NCBI RefSeq assembly: GCF_021272205.1
Contig: NZ_JAJSDX010000013.1
Location: forward strand, 1-64,000
Direction: 5' to 3'
From: Pantoea sp. Mb-10
Lineage (GTDB): Bacteria; Pseudomonadota; Gammaproteobacteria; Enterobacterales; Enterobacteriaceae
DNA length: 64,000 nucleotides
In this document: positions 34,929 through 44,882 of the stretch, piece after piece
Position numbering within the stretch: position 1 is the first letter of the stretch
Layout of the letters: each line of letters begins with the position of its first letter
Made by a program: the position numbers and the translations under genes
Notes under the pieces: generated by a model
What the model saw: only the letters and a program-made list of their open reading frames with translations
What the model was told of the DNA's origin: nothing
The model's database searches: none

Positions 34929-35968
34929 GCAGTTAACCTGTCGAGAATATCGGTGAGTGAGGGGCGATGGTGGCCGCGAAAACCGCTGACCGCCTCCGCG
35001 CATAACAGAGCATCCAACACCGCGTGTTCGGTGGCGTCCGCCGCCGCGGCCAGCAGCGGTTCAAGCGCCGCCTCTTCGGGCGGCTGCGGCTGCGGTTGGG
35101 TAGAGAAGGCCACGGCGATGTCGCCGGAGCCGTGGCCCCAGTAGCTGCCCAGGCGCCCTAATCCCGCGCCGGCGCGCCGGGCTACGCGCTTGAGCTGGCG
35201 TGCGTCCAGCGCTGCGTCGGTGGCCATGATGATGATGATTGAGCCCGCGTCGCGCTGCGGTGCGAGCGCGGGCAGCAGCGGTGCGATAGCCTCGCCCAGC
35301 CGCACGCCATCCAGCGTCAGCGCCGTCAGTGCGCCAAAGTTGGCCAACACCAGCACGCCGAGCGTGGCGTTGAGCGCGGGGATCACGCGCGAGGCGCTGC
35401 CAATACCGCCTTTAAGACCAAAGCAGCTCATGCCGCGCCCGGCACCCACGCTGCCGCGCGCAAAATCGCTCGCCGCCTCAGCCAGGGCGGTCTGCGCCAT
35501 GGCTTCGGTGACCGCCAGCGCCTGAATGTCGTTGAGCCAGCCGTCGTTGCACTCCAGCGCCAGCGGATTCACGGTGGGTAAACTGCGGCCCAGTTCAGGA
35601 TTGCGCTGGATGGCATCGCGCACCAGCGCGGTATACAGCGTGCCCATCGCGAGCGTGTTGCTGAGCAGAATCGGCGTTTGTAGCACGCCCAGCTCTTCCA
35701 CCTGCACCAGTCCCACCGGCTTGGCAAAGCCGTTAAACACCGCCGCGCCGCAGGGCAGCGGCGTCAGGAACAGATTGTCGCCCGGCGGCACAATGGCGGT
35801 GACGCCGGTCTGCCGCTCTCCCTCAGCCAGCGTCGCGTGGCCGACGCGCACGCCGGGCACATCGCTGATGCGATTGGTCGGCCCGCAGCCGCTGCGCGGC
35901 TGGCCCAATTGGCGCTCGCTGCGCCAGCGCTGTAGCAGCAGCTCGCGCTGCAGGTGTTGAAAATCCAT
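34925..35968 (-). CDS. P1/S58 family aminopeptidase (DmpA/BapA-like)
   Basis: The 347-residue protein has the DmpA hallmarks: TNRISDVPGVRVGHAT at the start, GSVGAGRGMSCFGLKGGIG (about 172-190), LANFGAL, and the self-processing site with nucleophile Ser243 in AGSIIIIMATDA. Such Ntn-type enzymes cleave themselves into two chains and remove N-terminal L- or D-residues or beta-amino acids from peptides. It starts 2 bases after the permease stop and overlaps the M55 start, so it belongs to the importer operon. Cytosolic. Confidence 0.92.
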   Translation of the reverse strand: MDFQHLQRELLLQRWRSERQLGQPRSGCGPTNRISDVPGVRVGHATLAEGERQTGVTAIVPPGDNLFLTPLPCGAAVFNGFAKPVGLVQVEELGVLQTPILLSNTLAMGTLYTALVRDAIQRNPELGRSLPTVNPLALECNDGWLNDIQALAVTEAMAQTALAEAASDFARGSVGAGRGMSCFGLKGGIGSASRVIPALNATLGVLVLANFGALTALTLDGVRLGEAIAPLLPALAPQRDAGSIIIIMATDAALDARQLKRVARRAGAGLGRLGSYWGHGSGDIAVAFSTQPQPQPPEEAALEPLLAAAADATEHAVLDALLCAEAVSGFRGHHRPSLTDILDRLTA

Positions 35969-35970
35969 GG

Positions 35971-36855
35971 TTAACTCTTGAGTTTGGGATCGAGCGTATC
36001 GCGCAGCGCGTCCCCGAGCAGGTTAAACGCCAGCACGGTGATAAAAATGGCCAGCCCCGGGAAGACGCTCACGTGCCACAGGCCCGCCATCATCATGCTG
36101 CGGCTCATGGCGAGAATATTGCCCCACTCCGGCACGTCCGGTTCCGGCCCCAGGCCAATGAAGCTCAGACCCGCCGCCGTGAGAATACTGGTGCCGATGC
36201 GCAGGGTAAAATAGACAATCACGTTAGAGAGCGTGCCCGGTAAGATGTGGCGCAGCAGAATCACCCGATCGCGTGCGCCCGCGCAGCGTACCGCCTCCAC
36301 GTAGGCGGTTTGCTTCAGCGTTAAGGTTGAGGCGCGCACGATGCGGGCAAACACCGGCACGCTGAACACCGCCACGGCGATGATCACGTTGTTCAGGCCT
36401 GGGCCGAGGATCGCCACCACCGCAATCGCCAGCAGCATGCCGGGAAACGCGAACAGCACGTCCGAACCGCGCATGATCAGCATATCCACCCAGCGACCGT
36501 AATAGCCTGCCAGCAGCCCCAACAACACGCCCACCACCATGCCGAGCGTGACTGACACAACGCCCACATAGAGCGAGATGCGCGCGCCGTAAATCAGGCG
36601 GCTCAGCAGATCGCGTCCCAGCTCGTCAGTGCCCAGCCAGTGGGCTGCCGACGGCGGCGAAGAGAGCGCCATCCAGTCGGGCGTCATGGGATCCATCGGT
36701 GCAAGCCACGGCGCAAACACCGCCACCAGCACCAGCAGCAGCACAAAGCCGCCGGACGCCAGCGCCAGCGGATTACGCACAAAGGCGTGCAAGAAATCGC
36801 GCCACGGCGAACGGATCACCTCTTGCGGTACAAGCGTTAACGACTCGCTACTCAT
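35971..36855 (-). CDS. Peptide ABC transporter permease (GsiD/DppC type)
   Basis: The 294-residue permease has HWLGTDELGRDLLSRLIYGAR and an EAA loop (AYVEAVRCAGARDRVILLRHILP) typical of DppC/GsiD proteins, with about six membrane helices. Its start overlaps the stop of the GsiC-type gene by one base. It forms the channel of the second peptide or glutathione-type importer. Confidence 0.93.
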   Translation of the reverse strand: MSSESLTLVPQEVIRSPWRDFLHAFVRNPLALASGGFVLLLVLVAVFAPWLAPMDPMTPDWMALSSPPSAAHWLGTDELGRDLLSRLIYGARISLYVGVVSVTLGMVVGVLLGLLAGYYGRWVDMLIMRGSDVLFAFPGMLLAIAVVAILGPGLNNVIIAVAVFSVPVFARIVRASTLTLKQTAYVEAVRCAGARDRVILLRHILPGTLSNVIVYFTLRIGTSILTAAGLSFIGLGPEPDVPEWGNILAMSRSMMMAGLWHVSVFPGLAIFITVLAFNLLGDALRDTLDPKLKS

Positions 36856-37784
36856 TACGGCTCCTGTTGCAGACGAATAGCCGGATTCACCACGGCATAC
36901 AGCAGATCCACCAGCAGATTAATCACGATGAATTCAAACACGAACAGCATCACCAGCGCCTGGATCACCGGCTGATCCTGCGCCTTGATCGACTCGATCA
37001 ACAGCCAGCCCAGCCCCGGCCAGTTAAACACGCTCTCCACCACGATCGATCCGCCCAGCAGAAAGCCGAACTGCAACCCCAGCATAGTGATCACCGGGAT
37101 CAGCGCATTGCGCATCACGTGTTTCCACGTCACCAGCCGGTTGCGCAGCCCTTTCGCTTTGGCGGTGCGCACGTAATCCTCCTGCGCTACCTCCAGAAAA
37201 GCCGATCGGGTAAAGCGCGCCATCACCGCCGCCACCGACGATCCCAGCGTGATCGCCGGCAGAATGATATCGCTGGCGCGGGTGAAGCCGCTGACCGCGA
37301 ACAGGCCAAACGGCATCGCCACGAACTGAATCAGCAGCAGGCCGAGCCAAAAGGTGGGCATGGAGATGCCGCCCACCGCGAGGCTCATGAGCGTCCAGTC
37401 TTGCCACTTGCCGCGCTTGAGCGCCGCCAGCACGCCGAGCAGCAGGCCCAGCACCACCGACCAGGCGAAGCCCGCCAGCGCCAGCCACAGCGTGGGCATA
37501 AAGCCCTGTTTGATCACCTCGAGCACCGGCTGCTGCGTGCGGTAGGTGACGCCTAAATCGCCGCGCAGCAAGCCACCTATCCAGTTAACGTACTGCTGCG
37601 GCAGCGGATCGTTGAGGCCCAGATGCGCGCGTGCCGCTTCCACCGCTTCAATCGGCGCGTCCGGCCCGGCGTAGATACGCGCCGGGTCGCCGGGCAGCAA
37701 TTTAATAAAGCCAAACACCAGCAGTGAGACCACCAGCAGGACCGGGATCATCTCCAGCAGTCGGCGAAGGATATATGCGAACAT
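36855..37784 (-). CDS. Peptide ABC transporter permease (GsiC/DppB type)
   Basis: The 309-residue permease starts MFAYILRRLLEMIPVLLVVS and carries the RTAKAKGLRNRLVTWKHVMRNALIPV loop in the cytoplasmic EAA region (about residues 185-210). It matches the GsiC/DppB group with six helices. It lies 63 bases after the binding-protein gene and is coupled to the partner permease by a one-base overlap. Confidence 0.93.
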   Translation of the reverse strand: MFAYILRRLLEMIPVLLVVSLLVFGFIKLLPGDPARIYAGPDAPIEAVEAARAHLGLNDPLPQQYVNWIGGLLRGDLGVTYRTQQPVLEVIKQGFMPTLWLALAGFAWSVVLGLLLGVLAALKRGKWQDWTLMSLAVGGISMPTFWLGLLLIQFVAMPFGLFAVSGFTRASDIILPAITLGSSVAAVMARFTRSAFLEVAQEDYVRTAKAKGLRNRLVTWKHVMRNALIPVITMLGLQFGFLLGGSIVVESVFNWPGLGWLLIESIKAQDQPVIQALVMLFVFEFIVINLLVDLLYAVVNPAIRLQQEP

Positions 37785-37847
37785 GCGTTACCTATCGTGT
37801 ACAGCCGCGAGGGAGGCGGAAGACCGCAACGGCCTTCCACCCGCGCA

Positions 37848-39389
37848 TCAGTTGAACGTGGCTTGGTTAAACAGCAGATTGCCATCGGGCAGCATGGAGA
37901 CGCCGTTCAGCGTGCTGCGCTTGCCCACCAGGTTGTCTGGCGTTCCGAGAAACGCCACGGGCGCCGCTTGCCACAGCAGCGTCTGCGCTTGGGCATAGGC
38001 CTCGCCGCGCCGCGCCGGATCGGCCGTCGCCAGCCCCGCTGCAATCGCCTTATCCACTTCAGGATTGCTGAAATACGAGACGTTATAGGAGGTCGGCACC
38101 CAGGATTCCGTGGCAAAAAGCGGACGCAGCGCCCAGTCGGCGTCACCGGTGGAGGTGGACCAGCCGCCGTAGTAGAGGTCGAACTCCGCCTGCTTGGGAT
38201 CTTTCACGCCCCACAGTTTGGCGTTGCGCGTACCCGAGTCCATCGGCGTAACCGTGGCGCGGATCCCTACCGTGGCGAGCTGCGCTTTTAACACCTGGGC
38301 GGCGCGCACGCTGGCCGTGGCGTTAGTGACCCACAGTTTGAGATCCAGTCCGTTGGGGTAGCCCGCTTCTTTCAACAGCGCTTTGGCTTTGTCCGGCGCA
38401 TAGCGGTAGTCCGGCGTGGCCTGTTTTTGCCAGAACTGCACGCCTTCCGGCATCGCCGAGGTGGCCGGTTTCCCCATGCCGGCGAACGCCACTTTCAGCC
38501 ACAGATTACGGTCCAGCGCATAGTTAATTGCCTGACGCACGCGCACATCGGCCAGCGGTTTGTGTTGGGTATTGATCGCCATGTAATAGAGATAAATGCT
38601 GGGATCGCGCTGGATCGCCAGCTTGCTGTCACGCAGGACGGTGGCGACAAGATCAGACGGCAGCGGCCAGATCGCATCGACCTGCCCCGATCGCAGCGCC
38701 GCCACGCGCGTGGCGTCTTCCGGGCTCGGTGAGAAAATAACGTTATCCACTTTGGGCCAGCCCGCCTGCCAGTAATGCGCATTTTTCACCAGTTTCACCG
38801 CTTTACCAGGCTGCCACTCCGCGAAGGTAAACGGGCCGGTGCCGACCGGATGCAGGCGCAGCTGCGCTTCATCCGGGTATTGTTTGAGTATCGCCGGGCT
38901 CCACATCACCGCCGACGGGTGCGCCAGGGTATTAATAAACGCGCCGAACGACTGGTTGAGCTGAATCCTGACCCGATCCGGCGCCAGCACCGTGACCGTC
39001 TCAATCATTTTATAGAGACTGTTGCGCTTCAACCCTTTCTTCTGGTCAGCCAGCCTGTCCAGATTCGCCTTGACTGCGTCGGCATCAAACGGCGTGCCGT
39101 CCTGGAAGGTGACGCCTTGACGCAGCGTCAGGGTAAATTCAGTGGCGTTGTCGTTGCTGGTGTAGCCGGTGGCCAGCCACGGCTGCAGCTTCATGTGCGC
39201 ATCAAACTGGAACAAGCGTTCAAAGATGCCGCTCTGCACCGAATAGCTGACGTTGTCGGACGTGTCGTGCGGGTCGAGGCCGGTGATATCGGCATACACG
39301 GAAATGCGTAAGTCCTGTGCCTGGGCGGCGGCGGCCAGCGCCACAGTGAGGCTCAGGGTTAACGCGGCGCGGCGGTAGATCGGTTGCAT
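37848..39389 (-). CDS. Peptide ABC transporter substrate-binding protein (GsiB-like)
   Basis: The 513-residue protein begins with a Sec-type signal peptide (cleavage near AQA-Q, about residue 24) and resembles E. coli GsiB in many places: ALNYAI/AINYALDRN, VKVAFAG, AKALLKEAGYPNG, and YYGGWSTSTGDADWALRPLFA near the end. GsiB binds glutathione; here the adjacent peptidases suggest other short peptides. ATG at 39389 has AGGAG 5 bases upstream and is preferred to an in-frame start at 39428. Confidence 0.9.
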   Translation of the reverse strand: MQPIYRRAALTLSLTVALAAAAQAQDLRISVYADITGLDPHDTSDNVSYSVQSGIFERLFQFDAHMKLQPWLATGYTSNDNATEFTLTLRQGVTFQDGTPFDADAVKANLDRLADQKKGLKRNSLYKMIETVTVLAPDRVRIQLNQSFGAFINTLAHPSAVMWSPAILKQYPDEAQLRLHPVGTGPFTFAEWQPGKAVKLVKNAHYWQAGWPKVDNVIFSPSPEDATRVAALRSGQVDAIWPLPSDLVATVLRDSKLAIQRDPSIYLYYMAINTQHKPLADVRVRQAINYALDRNLWLKVAFAGMGKPATSAMPEGVQFWQKQATPDYRYAPDKAKALLKEAGYPNGLDLKLWVTNATASVRAAQVLKAQLATVGIRATVTPMDSGTRNAKLWGVKDPKQAEFDLYYGGWSTSTGDADWALRPLFATESWVPTSYNVSYFSNPEVDKAIAAGLATADPARRGEAYAQAQTLLWQAAPVAFLGTPDNLVGKRSTLNGVSMLPDGNLLFNQATFN

Positions 39390-39408
39390 ACATTCTCCTG
39401 GTCGGGGA

Positions 39409-41259
<1,851 letters not shown>

Positions 41260-41268
41260 CGTTGCCTC

Positions 41269-42240
41269 TTAGGATGAAGGCCAGATTTGGCCTTGGGAGT
41301 AAGTTAAAAAGGGCGCGCTGTCGGCGGCGAGCCATAGCGGGCCGTCGAGATCGACATATTCCGCGGCGGTGGCGACCGGCAGCGCGGCTTCCATCGCCAG
41401 TGAGGATCCGAGCATGCAGCCGACCATCACACGCACGCCCTGCTGCCGCGCCGTTTCCACCATCGCCAGCGCTTCGGTAACACCGCCGCACTTATCCAGC
41501 TTGATATTGATCATCTCGTAGCGATCGGCCAGCCGAGCGATATCCGCGCGCGTGTGGCAGCTCTCGTCGGCGCACAGGGGAATGGCGTGCGGGAAATCAG
41601 CCAGCGCCTGGTCCTGCCCGGCGGGCAGCGGCTGCTCGACCATAGCGATGCCATAACGGGTGAGCGCCGCCAGCAGGTCGGGCAGATTCAGGTCGAACCA
41701 GGCTTCGTTGGCGTCAACGATCAGCGTGGCTTCGGGCGCGGCGGCGCGAATAGCGGCGACCTTCGCCAGGATAGCGTCACGGTTGAGTTTGATTTTGAGC
41801 AGCTGCGCGCCGCGCGAGACGGCATCGGCGGCGGCGGTGGCCATGTTGCTCTCGGTGTCGAGGCTCAGGGTTTCCGCGACAATGAGTGAAGCCGGCGCGC
41901 GCTGGTCGCAGGCTTGCCACAGCGTCTGCCTGGTTTGGGCGGCCTCCAGCCGCCACAGCGCACAATCCAGCGCGTTACGCGCCGCGCCAGCGGCCAGCGC
42001 CTGCTGCAGATCGTGCCGACTCAGTCCGCTTTCTACGTCGCGTCGCAGGCTTTCCAACTGCGCGACGACGCTCTCGGCGCTTTCACCGTAGCGCGGCGTC
42101 GGCGTGCATTCGCTGCGGCCAATAAAGCCGCGCTGCTCCAGCGTGACCCGCACCACCGTCACGGCGGTGCGGGTGCCGCGCGCAATAGCGAACGGACGCG
42201 CCAGCGGCAGCGCGATGACCTCTATCTGCATGCGCCGCAT
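41269..42240 (-). CDS. dgcA: N-acetyl-D-glutamate racemase DgcA or L-Ala-D/L-Glu epimerase (enolase superfamily)
   Basis: The 323-residue enzyme has the muconate-lactonizing subgroup layout with catalytic KIK (K149, K151), metal ligands D176, E202 and D225, and K247 in NIKLDK. It resembles E. coli YcjG (dipeptide epimerase), for example GAARNALDCALW and CADESCHT. Because it directly follows the DUF1611 gene, it more likely corresponds to DgcA, which converts N-acetyl-D-glutamate to the L form. The start ATG at 42240 lies one base after the dgcN stop; ATG at 42231 is possible. Choice between racemase and dipeptide epimerase rests on context. Confidence 0.72.
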   Translation of the reverse strand: MRRMQIEVIALPLARPFAIARGTRTAVTVVRVTLEQRGFIGRSECTPTPRYGESAESVVAQLESLRRDVESGLSRHDLQQALAAGAARNALDCALWRLEAAQTRQTLWQACDQRAPASLIVAETLSLDTESNMATAAADAVSRGAQLLKIKLNRDAILAKVAAIRAAAPEATLIVDANEAWFDLNLPDLLAALTRYGIAMVEQPLPAGQDQALADFPHAIPLCADESCHTRADIARLADRYEMINIKLDKCGGVTEALAMVETARQQGVRVMVGCMLGSSLAMEAALPVATAAEYVDLDGPLWLAADSAPFLTYSQGQIWPSS

Positions 42241-42241
42241 C

Positions 42242-43249
42242 TTAGCCACGCGCCTGCAGCAGTGCGGCGATGGCATCGATGCCAAACCGCACGGGATCGG
42301 TGGCCGGCACGCCAAACTCTGCCTCAAGGCTGGCGCAGTAATCACGCGCTTCCGCGTCGCTGTAATTGGAGGTGTTGATGGCAAAGCCCGCCAGCTGAAC
42401 GTGGTCGCTGGTGACCGCGGCGGCGTGAAGATTGGCGTCAACGCAGGCGCGCAGGCTGACCATTGGCTGGTGCGGCAGGTGGCGCATGTGAGGACGACCC
42501 ATTTCGTGGCACATCACCAGCCAATGCGGCTGAGCACCGTGAATCAGCCCCATGCTGACGCCCGCGTAGGAGGGATGGAACAGCGAGCCTTGACCTTCGA
42601 CGATGTCCCAGTGGTCGGCGTCGTTCGCCGGTGAGAGCGCTTCGGCCGCGCCGGCGATAAAATCCGCGATCACCGCATCGATCGCGATGCCTTCGCCCGC
42701 CACCAAAATGCCGGTTTGGCCAGTCGCGCGAAAATCGGCTTTCATATCCCGTGCGCGCATGGCCGCTTCCAGCGCCAGTGAGGTGTACATTTTCCCCACG
42801 GAGCAGTCTGTGCCGACAGTAAGTACACGCTTACCTGAGCGTTTTTTGCCGCTGCCCACGGTGAGCGTTGGCCGCATGTGGCGCAAATCAAACAGGGCCA
42901 CGCCGTGCTGGGCCGCCAGCGCCACCAACTCGGGTTCGTCAATCAGTCGATGGTGCAGTCCGCTGGCCACGTTCATGCCTGCCTGCAGGGCGCTTTTAAT
43001 GGTATCGAGCCAGTGCGGCGGCAAATAGCCGCCGGCATTCGCGGTGCCAAGCACCAGCGTTTTCGCGCCGCGCTGTTTGGCGCTGGCGATATCCAGCACG
43101 TCCAGCCCGAGGCTGACGGTGCAGCCTGGCAGAGCGAGTTCGCCAACGCACTGTTCAGGTCGCCAGACCTGTACGCCGCGCGCCGTTTTTGCCGCCAGCG
43201 GATCGGTGACATCGCCAAGGAACAGTAAATAGGGTTGAGGGATCAGCAT
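42242..43249 (-). CDS. dgcN: D-glutamate N-acetyltransferase DgcN (DUF1611)
   Basis: The 335-residue DUF1611 protein starts LIPQPYLLFLGD, has a P-loop like stretch (VLTVGTDCSVGKMYTSLALE, about residues 145-165), and the family segments ATGQTGILVAGEGIAID and DIVEGQGSLFHPSYAGVSMGLIHG. DgcN was described in marine Proteobacteria and haloarchaea as acetylating D-glutamate, with DgcA acting next. ATG at 43249 matches the family N-terminus, while 43261 would add 4 residues. It is the first gene of a six- to eight-gene operon reading through the importer, S58 and M55 genes. Confidence 0.75.
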   Translation of the reverse strand: MLIPQPYLLFLGDVTDPLAAKTARGVQVWRPEQCVGELALPGCTVSLGLDVLDIASAKQRGAKTLVLGTANAGGYLPPHWLDTIKSALQAGMNVASGLHHRLIDEPELVALAAQHGVALFDLRHMRPTLTVGSGKKRSGKRVLTVGTDCSVGKMYTSLALEAAMRARDMKADFRATGQTGILVAGEGIAIDAVIADFIAGAAEALSPANDADHWDIVEGQGSLFHPSYAGVSMGLIHGAQPHWLVMCHEMGRPHMRHLPHQPMVSLRACVDANLHAAAVTSDHVQLAGFAINTSNYSDAEARDYCASLEAEFGVPATDPVRFGIDAIAALLQARG

Positions 43250-43529
43250 GATGTTTCTCATTTCAGACGGGTTAAAGGGTCTGAAGCGACTATTTCACGG
43301 GGGGAAAACGCTGACGAATGCTTGTTTAGCGGCGGGGTATAACCACAGGCTATAGCCAGATCAAAAGGTGATGACGACGGGCTTTAAAGGCGGTGCGCGC
43401 GCGCGCAGACGGCAAAATAGGTGGCGCAGCGATAAGAAATACGTTGGGATTAACGGGGTAAGGAAGAGGGAAACCGCGAGGCGGGACGCAAGGGTGTGCA
43501 GGCACACCTGACGCGCGGTTTTGCGACGA

Positions 43530-43607
43530 TCAGTGCAGCGCACCCGGCGGTACGTGCTTGAAGGTTTCGACGTAGGCGCGGAATACGTAGCGGATAAAAC
43601 GTTTCAT
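43530..43607 (-). CDS. Candidate 25-residue basic small protein
   Basis: This short frame begins ATG (43607) with MKRFIRYVFRAYVE, and ends PPGALH. It is basic and could form an amphipathic helix, so membrane association is possible. It is preceded by a very good promoter (43648-43676) and a weak AGG ribosome site 7 bases upstream. A branched hairpin (43480-43520 region: GCGGTT/AACCGC arms around a GGTGTGCCTGCACACC-like stem) follows the stop. I do not recognise the family. It could instead be the coincidental frame of a small RNA. The remainder of the 43250-43723 gap shows no other gene. Confidence 0.45.
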   Translation of the reverse strand: MKRFIRYVFRAYVETFKHVPPGALH

Positions 43608-43647
43608 GGAGTACCTGACTCAAATATTGTTGAAAAATTGCGCGAAA

Positions 43648-43676
43648 AGTATAGCGAACGGCGCTTTTTCACGCAA
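43648..43676 (-). promoter_or_regulatory. Strong sigma-70-like promoter upstream of the small frame
   Basis: TTGCGT (43671-43676) and TATACT (43648-43653) on the minus strand are exactly 17 bases apart. A CRP-like half-palindrome, TGTGA-N6-TCAAA, lies just upstream at 43682-43697. Transcription would start near 43641, 34 bases before the ATG. Confidence 0.65.
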
Positions 43677-43723
43677 TTATTTTTGAACCAGATCACAAAA
43701 TGGCGGATTGCTGCCGCTGAAGC

Positions 43724-44296
43724 TTAGCGGAAGAGTGCCAGGTGCTGAATCAGAATGGTCGAGCCGATACAGATCAATACCACGCCGCCCAGCACTTCCG
43801 CCCATTTGCCCAGCAGCGGCCCCATGAAGCGGCCGACCATCACGCCGGTGGTCGCCATGACGGTCGTGGCGGCACCAATGGTTAATGCCGTCAGGACAAT
43901 ATTCACCTGCAGAAACGCAAGGCCGACGCCCACGGCCAGCGCGTCGAGGCTGGTGGCCACGGCGGTCAGTGCCAGCACCATAAAACCGTGACGCTGCGGC
44001 GCTTCGCACGGCTCCTCGGTGGTTTGACGGAAGCCTTCCATCATCATACGCGCGCCCAGCACGCTCAGCAGACCAAAGGCCACCCAGTGATCCCACGCCA
44101 TGATATAGCGACTGGCGGCGAGGCCGATTGCCCAGCCAATCAGCGGCGTGATCATCTCAATGGCACCGAAAATCACCCCGGTGCGTAACGCCTCTTTAAA
44201 ATTCGGACGATGCAAGGTGGCGCCTTTGCCCAGTGCCGCAGCAAAAGCGTCCATTGACATGCCAAAGGCCAAAATCAGCGTTGCGATAAAAGTCAT
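43724..44296 (-). CDS. mntP: Manganese exporter MntP
   Basis: The 190-residue protein closely matches E. coli MntP (YebN): [11 protein letters not shown] in helix 1, [34 protein letters not shown] in the second repeat, and six predicted helices in two mirrored halves. It exports Mn2+ from the cytosol. An MntR box lies about 135 bases upstream. A TAGACT -10-like element at 44378-44383 would give a leader of about 75 bases, and no yybP-ykoY (Mn riboswitch) conserved block is recognised in it. Confidence 0.95.
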   Translation of the reverse strand: MTFIATLILAFGMSMDAFAAALGKGATLHRPNFKEALRTGVIFGAIEMITPLIGWAIGLAASRYIMAWDHWVAFGLLSVLGARMMMEGFRQTTEEPCEAPQRHGFMVLALTAVATSLDALAVGVGLAFLQVNIVLTALTIGAATTVMATTGVMVGRFMGPLLGKWAEVLGGVVLICIGSTILIQHLALFR

Positions 44297-44428
44297 GGGT
44301 TTTCAGCCAACGCGGTAAATTTGCGCTTAAATCAGCAAATCTCCGCCTCTGTTGTTCAGTTATGAAAAAGTGGACGCAGTCTAGCATGCAAAATAGTCGA
44401 AAAAAAGACAGTAAAATCAGGGATTTAA

Positions 44429-44446
44429 TTATAGCAAAGGCTATAA
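44429..44446 (-). promoter_or_regulatory. MntR box upstream of mntP
   Basis: The palindrome TTATAGCAAAGGCTATAA contains the core ATAGCAAAGGCTAT, identical to the core of the E. coli MntR consensus as I recall it. Its centre lies about 66 bases upstream of the start predicted from TAGACT (44378-44383), a position suited to activation. In E. coli Mn-MntR activates mntP. Confidence 0.8.
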
Positions 44447-44579
44447 CTCTTTGCTCATGCTGTTTTTGCCGCTAAGTGAATGGAATAGAAGAACATTCTC
44501 ATGGCTGCGTGCGGCAGGGATTGCACTCGAACGCGCTTTTATGCGCTAATGCCCGCGCCGATGACTGTGGAAGGTAGTG

Positions 44580-44822
44580 ATGAAAAACCCGCTCGAAACC
44601 TTGATTATGCCCGCTGGCATTCTGCTGCTGGCGTTTTTGTCCGCGCTGCTGCTGCCCGCCCCCGCGTTTGGCCTGGCGTTATCCAGAAAGCTGATGGACG
44701 CCCTGCGCTTACAGGATCTTAATCAGCTCTACACGCTGGTATTTTGCCTGTGGTTTTTACTGCTGGGCACGGTGGAGTTTTTCGTGATTCGTCTGGTATG
44801 GCGCCGCTGGTTTAAGGTGTAA
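44580..44822 (+). CDS. Small inner membrane protein, unknown function
   Basis: This 80-residue protein has two hydrophobic segments (about residues 9-33 and 51-71) with a short polar loop holding SRKLMDALRLQDLNQ, and a basic C-terminus (RLVWRRWFKV), so both ends probably face the cytosol. A GGAAGG site lies 5 bases before ATG 44580; GTG at 44577 is also in frame. It is divergent from mntP. I do not recognise the family and infer no function. Confidence 0.7.
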   Translation: MKNPLETLIMPAGILLLAFLSALLLPAPAFGLALSRKLMDALRLQDLNQLYTLVFCLWFLLLGTVEFFVIRLVWRRWFKV

Positions 44823-44827
44823 CCGCG

Positions 44828-44882
44828 CTGCCGCGTCTTGAGCGCCATCAATGCGATGGCGATACGCGGCAGTGAGATTTTT
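44828..44882 (+). terminator. Long hairpin after the small membrane protein
   Basis: CTGCCGCGT and ACGCGGCAG pair, enclosing an inner GCGCCAT/ATGGCG stem, with TTTTT at 44878-44882 after a 5-base gap. It begins 5 bases after the stop codon. A likely terminator, though the T-run is offset. Confidence 0.5.

Noticed and set aside
36699..37556. 285-codon frame antisense to the two permeases
   Set aside because: It is rich in Q, H and R, typical of reversed membrane-protein codons, and overlaps coupled genes.
43361..43543. 60-codon frame on the minus strand downstream of the small frame
   Set aside because: It has no ribosome site, a biased composition, and overlaps the hairpin region.
44297..44470. 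yybP-ykoY manganese riboswitch before mntP
   Set aside because: None of the conserved blocks could be recognised by eye, and the predicted leader is short.
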